From contig VZTI01005024.1 in NCBI GenBank assembly GCA_013397865.1, positions 762,791 to 826,790 of the forward strand: a stretch of 64,000 bases of DNA, given 5' to 3'. Below the pieces are notes generated by a model. That model worked only from the letters and a program-made list of their open reading frames with translations. It searched no databases and was not told the origin of the DNA. The number at the start of each line of letters is the position of its first letter. The first letter of the stretch is position 1. A program made the translations under genes and the position numbers. Of the stretch, positions 20,641 to 33,017 are shown piece by piece. The DNA is from Struthidea cinerea (taxonomy: Eukaryota > Chordata > Aves > Passeriformes > Corcoracidae).

Positions 20641-23600
20641 CAAACCATTGAAAGGCTTGTCTTAAAGCAATTTCACAAGAAAATAAGATCAAAACCAAAG
20701 CAAATTGCATGCAACCTACGAACTCAGAAAAGCAACAATTACACAAGAGACTACAAAAAAGACTATGCCCTATCATTAACTCTCCTTACTCAGCTACATT
20801 CTCAGTCAGTAATTATGACAGTCATGAACAGAAAATAGATTGATCACTGCAGAATCTCTTGGAAGACAAAGAAGAGAAAAACCAACACATAAACCCAAAA
20901 CAAAACAATAAGAAAATTTCTTATCAATAAAATTCCTGCCAAGCTACAGAAACAAATGAAATGCAAATTTAACAAATTAATCATGTGATTAGCACACAGT
21001 GGGATCACTTCAGGCATTTTGCTTTGCTTCTCGCCAGAATGTAATCCTACTGAGAGTTATTGCTGCATCAATATTTCCACAGTAGTATCATAAAAAGAAT
21101 TCAATGACATTATAGAAACTGCAGCCCCGTACTTTCAAAGCTGTAGTTTGAAACAAATTCGTGTTTTAAACATTAAGGCACTTTAATACTACTTGTTATA
21201 TACCTTAAAGGGCAGAAGAAAAAAACTCAGCAGTCTTCTGGAGCCAATTGTGAGCTTGAATTTGACATCACTTTCATTCTGTTCCTTTTGAAAGCTGTCT
21301 TTGAGCCAGTGTTAGGCTCAACCTCTTTAGAATGATAAAAGCCTCCCATCAGTATTGACTGGTCTGTAGGTTGGGATGCTAAAGCTTAAATGAAATGTGT
21401 ATAACCAAGTGTACACAGAATTCAGAATAAAACCAAAAAAATCCATTTCTGATGCATGCAGTTGGGGCCAGTGTTAAATAATCCAGCTCTTGTGGAGACT
21501 TGTGGGAGGAAGGGAAGTCTCTGTGTGCATCTAGTATTTTAGGAAGCAGAAGTTCATCTCCCTCCTTTGTGAAAGCAGATCTTTAAAAAGGGTTGAATAG
21601 CAAACTATATTTAAATCAATGTCACCAACGCCACTTAATCACATGCAGGCTTAATAATTAAAAGCACTATTTGAAAATAATTTTCAAACTGAAAAATGAG
21701 CAGTGGATTTTATTAATAATAGACTCTTACACTACCTTTTTTTCCTTTCTTATTTCAGTCAGATGTAGGTTTGTGTCCTAAAAGTTTTTACATGCAGATG
21801 TAAGGAAAACGTAGTGCTTACTCAAGCCAGCGGGGGATGATGGCTTAGACATTTTTGTGGCTGGTGTTAGGATTGTGAAACATCTTTAGTGCCACTTCAC
21901 AGGATACTTCATTTCTTTTTTCAGACTTTCCCTATATAACGTCCAATTATCAGATTTTATGTGAGTGAAGCGATTTTCACTCTGAATGCATATTAAAGAG
22001 AACACATGTTTTCATTTTATGGACCTGTAACACTGAATCTTTACTAAAAGAGAATAAAATACTTATGAAAGGTTGTTACAGAGAGTGCACAGAAAAAGCA
22101 GTCTGGGTCTTATTTGCCAATTCCTCTGAGCAGTTACATTCCTCCTCCCATGTATCAATACACATGAATTTTCACTTATCATAGTTTCACTAAAAATTGC
22201 TGCTACACTGGTAATCAGTAGAATCAATAGAGCCTTAACACAGATGGAAAAGGAGTAAAGACCCCACTCTCAGGCACAGTGAAATGCTGAGGAATATGAT
22301 GGGTTGAGAGGGGCTCTTATACATAAATCTGAGAAAGGCTGCTGCTAACACAGACGTAATTCAGCACAAAGCCGTGGCTCCCATGTACTGTACTAGCTGG
22401 TGCTGACCGTTTTGGCTTCTTCTGCAGTAGTAAATTGAACATGTCTAGGACTGTTCTCTGGCCAGCTGACAGGGAACAGCTAATGCCAGTGCTATTAAAC
22501 TCTTCTTTCTCTCCTGCTAGGAATTGTCTCTGGCCAATGCTAACTCCCGAGCCATGCCCAGGCACAGGCCAAAAACGTGTCACTGGGTGCTGTGATGCTG
22601 GTACTCACTTAACAGCATTTACAGTCAATTTTCAGTGCCTAGATATGTCTCTGGGTATGTGTCTTGGGACAATTGATTTTATTAGCTGGAACATAACCTA
22701 AACACTGAACACAAGGAGTGGGTTCTGTCTTGATGTTTAACCTTCAGTTTATTAGGTGAAAATCTCTTATGTTTGTCTCTTATCAATGAAATGAACAAAA
22801 GCATTTCTGTACTTCACAGGCTACCAGGAGAATAAACATAATAAAAGACTAGGAACGGTATGATCGTGAGGCCTCTGATTTCTGTAATCAGAATAACTAC
22901 ATCCCTTCCTGTCCCATGCTGTTTGTTCCATTCCAGAAGTTGAAAGGAATGAAGCAGATTAAAGTAGGATAACGGGTTGCTAGCTCAGAGAATTCCTTTG
23001 CCATCTGGGGAAATGTGCCAATTTTTCAGCTCTGCTTTCTCTACCAGATTGTGGTTACTGTTTTGGACCAATATGTGTAATACAAAAAAACAAACCCTGC
23101 CTTTCCCCCATACTGAAAAGTCAACATTTTATTAATCCTATAATTCTTTTAATATAATTTGAAAAGGAAAAGTCTCTTCTTTTTAATAATCAGCCAGCCT
23201 AAATTCCAGCTTGGAATGTGCTCTCATAGCCAAGGCATAAGTATAAAACCAGTGAAAAGGAGAGAAGAGATTTACAATGGAAATTCTGACAATCACTTTG
23301 CAATAATAGAGCTTGGAGACACCTGCTTTAATCAAGGTGGTGTGAATATTTAAAGTGGTCTATTTCTTGATTTTCAGTTCAGCTGATGAAATCATAATTT
23401 CCAGTGAAATTATTTTTTTCTTAGGGATGCATGAGGGAGAAAAAAAGTGAAAGATCCTAATTTTCTATTCATTTGGTAGAAATAGATTATAGCTTTTTTA
23501 ACCCTCTTGATTCCAGGGCTGGCAGATGGAGCTGAAGGAATTGCTTTCGTTTAGGAGTGATTCTTTTGAGAGATAGTGCAGTGCAGATACAAGGCTGGTT

Positions 23601-23911
23601 TGGAGTGACAATAACTCATGTAATATAACTACAGCATGGTTTGTCTCTGATGTGAGAATGATTTGCTAAACTTTCTTTGAATTTGGTAGCCATTCTTGTG
23701 CTGTAAATAACACAAAGTAATTTGGGCTTCTGAAGAAAGACAATTGTTCATTGGGGAGGCTGACTCACACTACTTTGGGCTTTATTTCCATCAGTAGTGG
23801 AGTGGTGCTACTGATTTTCAGGTGCTGTATGCAGATTCTTGCCATGCTGAATGAAGATACGTTACTAAGGATAACATATCCAAAAGAATCCATAATGACA
23901 GGTGTACCCTT
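20641..23911. other. Non-coding DNA, no gene seen
   Basis: Unique sequence. Two 88-codon frames overlap antiparallel at 22317-22701 in a slightly GC-richer patch and resemble nothing known. No RNA gene or transposon was recognised before the LTR begins at 23912. Confidence 0.45.
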
Positions 23912-24476
23912 TGTCATGGTATAACCCCAGCTGGCAGCTCAGCCCCACTCAGCTGCTCACTCACTGCCCCTGGTGGGATGGGGGAGAAAATTGAAAAAGT
24001 GAGAACACTCATGGATTGAGATAAAGATGGTTTAACAGGGAAAGCCGTGCATGCACACAAAGCAAAACAAGGAATTAATTCACTGCTTCCCGCGGGCAAG
24101 CAGGTGTTCAGCCATCTCCAGGAAAGTTGGGCTCCACACATGTAGCGGTGACTTGACAAACACCGTCAACATCCCCCCCTTCCTCCTTCTCCCCCCAGCT
24201 TTACATGCTGAGCATGACAGGGTATGAAATATCCCTCTGCTCACTTGGGGTCAGCTGTCCCAGCTCTGTCCCCTTTCAGCTCCTTGTGCATTCTCAGCCT
24301 GCTCGCGGGTGAGGAGGGTGAGAGGCAGAAAAGGCTTTGACACTGTGCAAGTGCTGCTCAGCAAGAGCACAAGGCACCTACATAAAATCAACGCTGGTTT
24401 CAGTACAACTCTAAAACACAGCCCCATACCAGTTACTCTGAAGAAAATTAATTCTACCTCAGCCAAAACCAGCACA
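23912..24476 (-). mobile_element. Solo LTR of an avian endogenous retrovirus
   Basis: Read on the minus strand, this 565-base unit begins TGTGCTGGTTTTGGCTGAGG and ends CCAGCTGGGGTTATACC...CA, the TG...CA ends of a retroviral LTR. Internal blocks recognisable from songbird genomes include GGACAGCTGACCCCAA, a decayed TATA-like CATGTAAAGCTGGGG, TGGAGATGGCTGAACACCTG and TTTATCTCAATCCATGAG. Direct comparison with 37618-38159 shows shared outer parts but a different middle. No gag, pol or env sequence flanks it, so it is a solo LTR left by recombination between two LTRs of a provirus. A clean target-site duplication is not visible (left flank ends CCCTT, right flank begins CTTTT). Class (ERVL or ERVK) is not certain. 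Short frames inside it are not genes. Confidence 0.88.
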
Positions 24477-26389
24477 CTTTTTCAAACAATGAGTTGTATT
24501 TTCATGCAGGATAACTTAAGAAGGTCCACAAACTTCCAGCTATGTCATTTAGTTTACCAAGGATTTGTTTCAGCACTGCAAAATAGTTGTCTTATTTAGA
24601 GAACCACTCTAGAGAGATATATGACTGACAAATTCATGGGAAGACCACATGCCTTGCATCATTGTGAATTACATATCATGTCCTATGAAGAAACTGGAGA
24701 AAAATGTATGACTGGGAAGAAGAGTCGTGAAGTAAAAATAAGACTCCATAAAGAGTTATTGTTATCTAATGTACCAACACCATCAATAGTATAGGATGTA
24801 TATCATAATCATAATTATTATGTCAAAAGATTAGAATGCTAAGAGGATAAAGCAAAGGGAATGCTACTTTACCTGTCTTGGTAGCTTAATATTTTTTTCA
24901 GTACTACTCTGTTTTAGTACTGTGTTGCATTCTTTATTTTTCCAGTTTCTTGGTCAGTTAACATAAATATGGCAAGACTCACCAGTGTCCAACTTTCCAG
25001 TTCATCTAAGCCTTAATATAAATTATAATGCTATAATATTTAGCCTGGTGGCTTTTTAGCTGGTTTTCCCCAATTCATTGTCAGTTGCTTCTCTGGCTAG
25101 TGTCTATTATTTAGATAATAATATAAAGTTCCAAGAAATAACATGCAATCTCTACTGGATGGAAAAGTAATTACTTTTTCACTATGGCCTAATTGTGCTG
25201 TTCAGTTCTGCCCTGCTTTATTTGATCTGATTTGACCTTCTTATTCTGTGACCATAGAAACAACTTGAAACATGTGAGACACAGCAGTTAGGGATGTCTT
25301 TCTCTAATTCCCTTTGCTGCTTTCTTACTATTATTTCTGGCTATTATTTGATTTCACTAGATTTTCCTCCTGTTCAGGTCTTCTAGTTTCTTACCAAGGT
25401 TTGAAGTTCTCTTTCTTGTAGTTGTTTTCATCTTTCCTCATGCTTTTCCTTGCTTGGTGGTTGTTGACTCTTTAATTGGCATAAGCATAATTCCTCCAAA
25501 CATCTATGGTCAATGAACATTACCTCTTCTTCAGTGCCCCAAACTGACATACTTTTGTCTACTTCATTATCTGCAAATAATACTTGTTATCCACGTAAAC
25601 AATAGTGACTTTCTGTCCTGGACTTGGCTCAGCTTCATGGTTTAATTAGGAACTTGGATTTAAGAGGAAGTTTAGTAGTGTCATTAACTGAAAAATGTGC
25701 AAACTCTTTGGAGGACAGTAGTAGCATTCAAGATGGTCATGATAAACTGTGAAAAGCAATTTGCAAACTAAAGCCAATATAAATAAATATAAAGTGTTAC
25801 GCCTAGGAAGAGGAAAAAATGAAATTTAAAAAACCCCAAATATGAAAAAGGGATTAAATAGCTGGCAATTAATATACAAAAAAGAAGGCAGAAGGCTATC
25901 TTGTATCGTATATACTGTACCTTAATAAGACTTAGTAACATTTATGTCAATATTATGCAGTCAGGAGAAATTCCACGGGTTCTGGTATACGTGCATGACT
26001 CTGGCAAATCCACATTAGGATGGGACCCACATGCACACAAGCTTCTACATAGCAGGAGTCCTGGCTCCATAAATAGACACTGTGTCTGTGCCACGCTGAT
26101 CTTTGAAGAATGGTGATGGTGGGACATTGCGATATCCTACAGCAAGCACTCATCAAGTACAAAACTTCGCAGCATCCATTGTGCAACTACAGCAAAAGAA
26201 AAAAGGAATTCTGTTCAGGAATATACTGATTGGAGTATTGTGCCCGTGAAAGGGCAGGTAATTATTTACTTCCCATTAGTATTTAAGTTTCATCAGCCCA
26301 AGTCTCATCTTCCTAGGCAGCTGTCACACTTCAAGAAAAACTGTCAAGAATCTATAAAACAGTATCAAGAAAAAAAGAGGTTAGATAGC
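24477..26389. other. Non-coding DNA, no gene seen
   Basis: AT-rich unique sequence. The patch 25970-26190 is GC-richer, with overlapping short frames on both strands, and could be an old unclassified repeat. Nothing else was recognised. Confidence 0.4.
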
Positions 26390-26725
26390 TATCCTGTGAT
26401 GATGGGAATGGAGTCTGCTTAGTCTGAAATAGGAAAGACTAAAGAGAGACATGATTACATTATCTTCTAATATGTAGAAGATGCTACAAATATGGTGGCG
26501 ATTAATTGTTTAAAATCACCCAATTATGGAAAGATGTGAAATATATTCCTTCACAATTTCTGAGGAAATAGAATGTCTATAAGAACCAAAAGAGGCTCGA
26601 ATAGGCTTCCTAGAAGGACTGTGGACTCTGCTATATAGGGTTTAGGACAATACACACGCATTGTGTAGGTCTTGCCCTGCTACTGTAGGATGTACTAACA
26701 AAGTCTCTTCCAGCCCAATAAATGA
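26390..26725 (+). mobile_element. Old 5'-truncated CR1 LINE fragment
   Basis: Order and wording match the 3' portion of avian CR1 elements: GTCTGCTTAGTCTGAAATAGG, AGAGAGACATGATTACATT, ATGTAGAAGATGCTACAAAT, GGAAATAGAATGTC..., GAATAGGCTTCCTAGAAGG, GTGGACTC, and finally AAAGTCTCTTCCAGCCCAATAA just before the expected 3' terminus. CR1 is the main non-LTR retrotransposon of birds; most copies are 5'-truncated like this one. Divergence is high, with many small differences, so it is inactive and old. No reverse-transcriptase frame remains. The left boundary is approximate and could extend to about 26280. Confidence 0.65.
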
Positions 26726-26844
26726 AAAAAGAGACAGCATGAGACGATACCAAGATATTGTACTACTTGGCACTAGGATTGCATTATTTGTCTTCCAAGA
26801 AAGAAGACAATACACTGTCACATGCAGCAGTGCTTTTATGGATG

Positions 26845-26940
26845 TTTCTGATCACAGCATCATAAAAAAGCAGTGATGGAAAGGACCTCAAAGTACCTTT
26901 GCTCCAGCCCTTTAAACTGGAGAAGATTCGAATACGTCTG
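26845..26940 (-). mobile_element. CR1 3'-end fragment, opposite orientation
   Basis: ATCACAGCATCATAAAAAAG followed by TGATGGAAAGGACCTCAAAG and GCTCCAGCCC is the reverse of the familiar avian CR1 3' end (terminal ATTCTATGAT-type repeats preceded by a CCAACC/AGGTC block). It lies about 120 bases right of the plus-strand CR1 fragment and faces it tail to tail. The right boundary is indistinct. Confidence 0.55.
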
Positions 26941-28000
26941 CTGCTTCAGAAGTGATGCAGAGCAGTGTGCTATTTGCAATTCTAGATTGATTCATTCTTA
27001 GTGTTGAATTTGAACGTTATTATAAATTCCTTTTGCTGGTGTTTTGTTCTTCAGTCAAAAAAACCCCTTTATTTAACTTTGAGAGCAAGTTACACCTCTG
27101 AGAAAGCTACATTACTATAGTAAAAATTAACCTTGGGCCTGCACTTCTGATTTTTTCATAATTTCATTAAAAATATTTCAAAGTATGTAGTTTTCATGTG
27201 TTTTTTCAATACCTCCCCCCAATAAAAGGCCTATTTTGTTTTTTTTTAATTGTATGAAATATTTTGGACGAATATTTTGATAGCAGAAAAAAATTGAAAT
27301 GGAGAATTTCTACTAAATAGAGAGTAATAGCTCTGAAGATTTTTATTAAAATTATGTTCTTTTTTCAACTTCTCTTTTTTTATCTGTTTCTGTAATACTT
27401 TATGCTGTTGTAAATATTTTGTAATGATGTCCAAAGTTAGTGACTAGATTGTACCACCACAATGATTGAAGATCATGAAAATAACACCTTTTAAACTTAT
27501 CAGAAAAGAAGGGTAATGTTGTCTCCAGGATCTGCTCGTAGTTGAATACTACGTATTTTACTTTATGAGGATTTCTGTGAGATAATCGAGGATTTCTGTG
27601 AGATAATCAAGGATTTGAATTTACATCAAGTTACTCTGAAGAAACTGCCTTTTCATGCATGCTTCCCCTAAGCAAAAGGGAAGGTATTTTACTGCAATCA
27701 TCATCAGCAACTTTTATTAATCATGGCCTATGAATGTTTAGAGGGGTTGTTTTAAGACAATTCCTGCCCCAAAACTGATATTATAAACTCACACTCTGGA
27801 TTGTTTTACAATGAACTCTTTATGCAACCATGCTTTAAAAATAGCAGTTTATCTATAGAGAACATCTCTGAATTAAACTGGTAGAGCAATAGCACCGTTT
27901 TTGATGCTATTGAGAGTCCTTGGTGCTTTTTGCCATCAAAGTATAGAGTAGTGTTTTCTGGAGAAGTGGTCTGTGTTTGTGTGCATGTTTGTGTGTCTGT
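26941..28000. other. Non-coding DNA, no gene seen
   Basis: AT-rich unique sequence with short T-runs. It includes the 21-base tandem duplication at 27567-27608 and ends in a GT-rich stretch (27971-28000) bordering the purine tract. Confidence 0.45.
27567..27608. repeat. Exact 21-base tandem duplication
   Basis: Two identical adjacent copies of a 21-base unit beginning GAGGATTTCTG and ending GATAATC. A third, partial start (AAGGATTT) follows. Identity of the copies suggests a recent slippage or duplication event. Confidence 0.95.
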
Positions 28001-28214
28001 AAGAGAGAGAGAAACAGAAAAACAGAGAGAAAGTAAGACAGAGAAAGACAGTGAGAAGGTAAGAAAAAGGAAACAAAAGAGAAAGACAGAAAGAAAAAAT
28101 AAAGAGATGAAGAAGAAGAAGAAAGCAAAAGAGGAAGGAAAGAAAGGAAGAAGGAAAAAATGAAGGAAAGAAAGACCAGGTAAGTAAAAAAAAAAAAAAA
28201 AAAGAAAAAAAAAA
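28001..28214 (+). repeat. Long GA/AAG purine tract
   Basis: About 210 bases almost wholly purine on the plus strand, changing from AGAGAG and ACAGAGA units to GAAGAAGAAG, GGAAGGAAAG and a terminal poly-A (about 28187-28214). The complementary strand gives a spurious long frame rich in Phe, Leu and Ser that continues into neighbouring sequence. That frame is an effect of composition, not a gene. Confidence 0.92.
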
Positions 28215-28229
28215 CCTTTGTGTTTACGA

Positions 28230-28900
28230 ATGTTTTGCAGGTTTAGTTGTTCCAGCAGTGTTATTAGAACCCATACCAAGAGCTGTTTTGGGTCCTGGGG
28301 CAAATAGATTCTTCTCCCCCTCATTCCTCCCCTGCAAAAGTACCTGGGTGGTCCTGCCATGACACTCCTCTCTCCCCAGTGCCCTCCTCCCTTCCCGATT
28401 GCACTGTAGCACAGAAAACTTACATATGGGGCAGCAGTGGCTGCCAACAAGTGAGAGAAGCTGAGCCAAACAGAGGAGAGGGCTGCAGGCCGAGGAGCAG
28501 TGGTGTCCTCCTGGCTGCAGTCCCTGCAAAGGGGAGCTGCCCCCCTCCTCCAGTGCCATTCAGCCCCCACTTTCCTTGTCTCAGCTGGCCCATCAAGCAA
28601 TTCCTTCTTTAACTGGTGTCAGCATATCCTCATCAGCATTTTCAGAGTTCACCTTACGTTTTCACTGCTCTTATAGTGGCCCTGAAAATCAGGGCTTGGC
28701 TTAATTGCCGTGACTTGATGGCAGGATGCTGTGTCCACCTGCGCCGGAGTGCAGCACATCTTCCCAGGTTAGCCACCACCGCTGCGTGGCAGCCACCAGG
28801 CAGCCCAGGGAAGTGCCTGAAGAAATCACATTGCCTTTGTGTGGCCTCCCCACTTCCTCTTTTTGGTAGGGGACTAAGTGGTGTGCCTCCTGGCTTAAAC
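28230..28900. other. GC-richer unique block
   Basis: Directly right of the purine tract the sequence becomes GC-richer, with a few CpGs (around 28480-28500 and 28735-28790, including GCGCCGG). Frames of 111-264 codons on the minus strand and 77-137 on the plus strand overlap here, none with a recognisable domain. CpG density is too low for a CpG island. It may be an old repeat or a transcript end; undetermined. Confidence 0.35.
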
Positions 28901-31900
28901 AAATTTTCCAGAATAGAATACCCTCCTGGAGATTGTGTTCTTGAACTCAAAATTAAATTTTTAAATCCGCAGAGGTCTGTTAGACTGGAAAGGCTTTCAT
29001 ACTGTCTCATTTTAGCATGTTGCAAATAATGATTTATGTGACTGAAAAAAAGCCATTTTGCTCAACGAGGTTTCATTGTACTGTAAAAACACTGATCACA
29101 ATGGTGCCATTAGCCCAGTCACACTGGAAAAGCTTGGGAATGATGCCTGTGAGGGAGAAGACTGAAAATATCCTCCTCTTTTTCCTAAAGCATGAAGGGT
29201 ATATTGATTTAGTTTGTCTAAAATGAAACTGCCAAATTCTACAAAACATAAGCTTCTTCAAAACAAGATGTTAATGTATATCTAATACATGTATAAGGTT
29301 AAATATGGTGTGAGAGGCAATAGAGATCACTGCAGTTCTCTGGTTCACTGCTTTAACGGAGAGAAACCTAGCACAAATCTAATTTTAAAAGGAAATTGCT
29401 GAAGGAATGGATGTAATAGAATGGATATAATAGAACAAGATATTTAAAAATTCCATGCTCAGATGGATAATAAGCACTTCAAAATTATACCTGGCCACTG
29501 AGAAATTTGCACTTACTCCAAAGCAACTACTGTTCTTTAATAGTTACTAGCCAGAGTACTTAATTCTGACAATTTTATTTTTAGTATTAAGGTGACTTTG
29601 GTTTGAATATATCTAATGCCAAATGATCTAACAGAATTCTTAAAAATAAAACTGTGTATTTCTGACTTGAAAGAAGACAACTACTAGACTTTTCCTGAGC
29701 TGTATTAGAATAATCAGCTTTTGAGGATGGTGAAGGAAATACCTTAATACCCAAACAGTATGTCTGAAAAGCAAATATTGATACTTTCTGGGAAACAGGA
29801 TACAAAATGAAAGACAAAATAGATTTCCCTTGCACCCTGTGTCAAGTATTTTTACAAGCCTGACAGGGCTGATTTGCTGTTTAAAGCACAAACAGAAAGT
29901 CATCACAAAAACCACAAAAGACAGTTCATTTACTTTGCTGAGAAGACCAGCATTCAACATAACATGAGAAGAAAAGATGCTAAATGATTCAAAGAAGTCC
30001 ATGGTGCATTGGGTCCAGGTTAAGAAGCAATCTTGCGTCTGTTGACCTGAACTGGTGCTTGAGGGTGACTCAGCCGGTGCTTGAGAGGTGACTAGATCAA
30101 ACATGGTAGTACAAACCAAGATTTCAAAGAGACACAGAGACCAATGGTTCCTCAGAGCTACTGCTGTTGGATTCAGTGGCAAAACTCCCACTGACAGAAG
30201 GACTGGTGTTTGCAGGACAAGCCAGTAACAAAAGGACCCACCTTTTGCAAATTAGGACAGACATTTGCTATGTAGGAGAAGTTTGACTTGCTAGTAAAAT
30301 TGTTGCAGAGGGATTTGAATTCACTAGCTGAAAAAAAACGATAAATGTATTAAGTTGTTTTGCATGCTGTGACAGATTAAGGGTAATCTTTTGAAAAGCT
30401 CCTACATCTTATTTCCAGGAGAGTCACCGAGGTGTTTAAAGGGGCTTTGGATCAGTGCCTCAGTTAACTGGTGTCTGATTTTCCCTGTCAGTTGCTCCAA
30501 CAGAGAGTCGTATGGCAGCCTGCAAGCTGTCTCACTGTGCCTTGAGGAATCACTTTCTGACTCATGTCATAGCAGCTCTGCATAATAGGGGAGGATTGCA
30601 GTCTGCATTTGAGGGGCTAAACTGTGGCATTTGTGCCCCTAGTCTGTGCAAGTGGTATCGAATCATTGTGGTCTACAACACGTCCTCTTGGGCCACATGA
30701 GGTACCAGTGCTGGTAAGTATTGAAGTTGCAGCAGGTGCTCCTGCAGTGTGTCAGCCCTATTGCATGAAACACCACGGACACTGGGATAACAGTGAAGTC
30801 ATTACACTGCTCTTTCTCTGTTCTTTGTCTTTCTAATAGTTTCTATTTCGTTGACTTTTTCAGGCATCTTAGAGAAATGCAAAGATTTTCTACAGGGATA
30901 ATTTATGCCATGAACAATGCAATTCATTGCAGTTAAAGCAGTTGCCCACAGAATGAGATGCACAAAAGATCGCTAGGGATCACTAAGTGTTAGGCTAAGC
31001 ACTTATGTGCTCATTGCCCTGATGAATGAGTCAACCAAAGAGTTGCTACTGTCTGGACCAGTGTTTGCCAGCACCAAAGTACCAGAGAGGTGTCACTGTC
31101 TTCAGCAATGACACTCATGATACGCTCAGCCTGGGATTCCTGTCCGGTACCTCACCACACTGATCCCATTCCTGTCTATATTTGTGTTTTCACCCCTAAA
31201 TCCTTAAGTTATAGATGATACCACCTAAGCAAGCTCAACCTTGTCTGTAATTTTGGCCTTTCTTATCTCTGCACAGTCATTCTCACAGCTTTTTCTCATC
31301 AGAACAAGCCAGGGGGCAGGTGGAAGTTTTCTGTGGGAGCTACAGAGAAACTAGAGCACGAGCTCTACATCAGAGAAAATAGAGATTGCTACAATGGAAT
31401 AATTGCATTAAAAGAGTGGCATTCCTAATATATTTTTTCTTTCTTCTACGCTGTTTATGCATTATACTGCATTATTGGGATGTCTCTTTTTAGTGTTAGC
31501 CCCTATTTTGACAGTTGTTCTCAGACGACAAAGAAAAATTCTTGTTTCTGTTAATTTATAGAAGTATACCAGAGGTGTGTTTTCCAAACTGGGTTGAAAT
31601 AAGCAGATAGCAGCTTCCTTGCTCCATATTCTAAACATTCTTTCCAATTATATTCCTCCCTCAAACACTCTCCCAAGGTCATACCTACACTGTTTGCCCA
31701 CAGCTTTCTGAGTGCTTATACTTCTGGCTCTGTCTGAGCATAATTCAAACAGCACCACCAATCCTATCTAAAACACCCTTTCTTGGTCTCAAGTTCACCC
31801 CAATTTACTAGAGGCCAGTTGATTTGTGGTAACACACATGGCTAGCGTGATGTAATTCATATTAGCAGAGCTGCCAGTGAAAGAGGAGAAATCAACCTAT

Positions 31901-32998
31901 GGCAATGAAAAGTGGCTGGCCTAAGTCATATTTGCATTAGGGGTTAAAAAAACATACCTGGAGTGTTACTAGAGATTCACCAATGCATGCAATTTTTTTA
32001 ATCCAAAACTAGTTTTTAATGTGGTTATGCTTTTAGCTACTTATCCGTCTGTGTGTTAAATGGCACTATCCAAAGCTTCAGCTATACTTTAGATAAGGTC
32101 ATAATTCCTTCCACAGTTTTCATGCATGAAGAGTAGCCATCTTCATCAACATTTTGCTCTATCTAAGCCTAACCTATCTGCCTTAGATATCAGTACTAGT
32201 AGTACTTATTCAAATAGGAAGATTGAATCAAATAGGTAATGGCTTATGTGATTTATATGCAATTTACTGTAGGCAGAATCAGTAAAATCACATTTGTACA
32301 AAGCACATATTAATGCACTTGCTGTTACGTGTATTGTCAAAATCTTTTCTTGAAAACAGATTTTCTGAAGTAGTCTTTGCATTGAGGATGAAAATGTGAT
32401 ACTCAAGGCCTGCTAAAAAGAAGAGTACAAGGGTGCAAAAGAATTCATTATATTTGTTGAAAGGAAAGAAATAAACTGAAATAAGAAGCATACCACTGAC
32501 GCTTCTCATGACAGGCAATCAGACAGAGAGGCTGAGTCCATCTGAAACTTGTAGGTGCCTCAGGAATTGAGCCTGTGCAATTCTCTACAGGTCAGCAGGG
32601 GATAATAAGAAAATCTGTCAAACTTGAGGGAAGAGTCAACTTTCTAGACCGCAAATCTGATCTGAGCAGAGTTGAGAGACAAAGAGTTCAAAAGGTTAAT
32701 GCTGCTATGCTTATTTAAGTGAATGTTAACACTGTTGTGAGAAAACAGATGGAGAAGAACTGGGGGAATTATTTGACGGGTTAGGTTTGTAAAACAGTGA
32801 GCAGAACGACAGACATCTTAGGCATAGAAGTTTGTCACAGTGAAAGCGTAAGCTGAGGTCTTCTTTCTCTTTTGCTTCCAAGTAGTTTGGATTAATGGCC
32901 CTCCAATCATCACAATTATGTGCTCCTATTTAAGAAATCAGTTGGGAAACATCTGGGTTTTACATAACATTCACCATCATATCTTTCATCAGATAAAT
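28901..32998. other. Non-coding DNA, no gene seen
   Basis: Mostly AT-rich unique sequence. It holds one unusually long minus-strand frame (183 codons, 29640-30191) and an imperfect duplication at 30053-30093. No exon, RNA gene or transposon was recognised. Confidence 0.4.
30053..30093. repeat. Imperfect tandem duplication of about 20 bases
   Basis: TGGTGCTTGAGGGTGACT (30053-30070) is followed after four bases by GGTGCTTGAGAGGTGACT (from 30076). One inserted base and a flank difference separate the copies. Confidence 0.8.
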
Positions 32999-33017
32999 TA
33001 ACAGCTTTGTTTTGCAG

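Noticed and set aside
23914..24599. Frames of 74-96 codons on both strands
   Set aside because: They lie within or partly within the minus-strand solo LTR.
27806..28600. 264-codon minus-strand frame, the longest in the window
   Set aside because: Its middle is the complement of the purine tract (runs of Phe, Leu and Ser). The ends have no family resemblance and overlap other frames, so composition explains it.
28616..29029. 137-codon plus-strand and 123-codon minus-strand frames over the same interval
   Set aside because: Antiparallel overlapping frames in a GC-richer block, no domain and no splice or promoter context.
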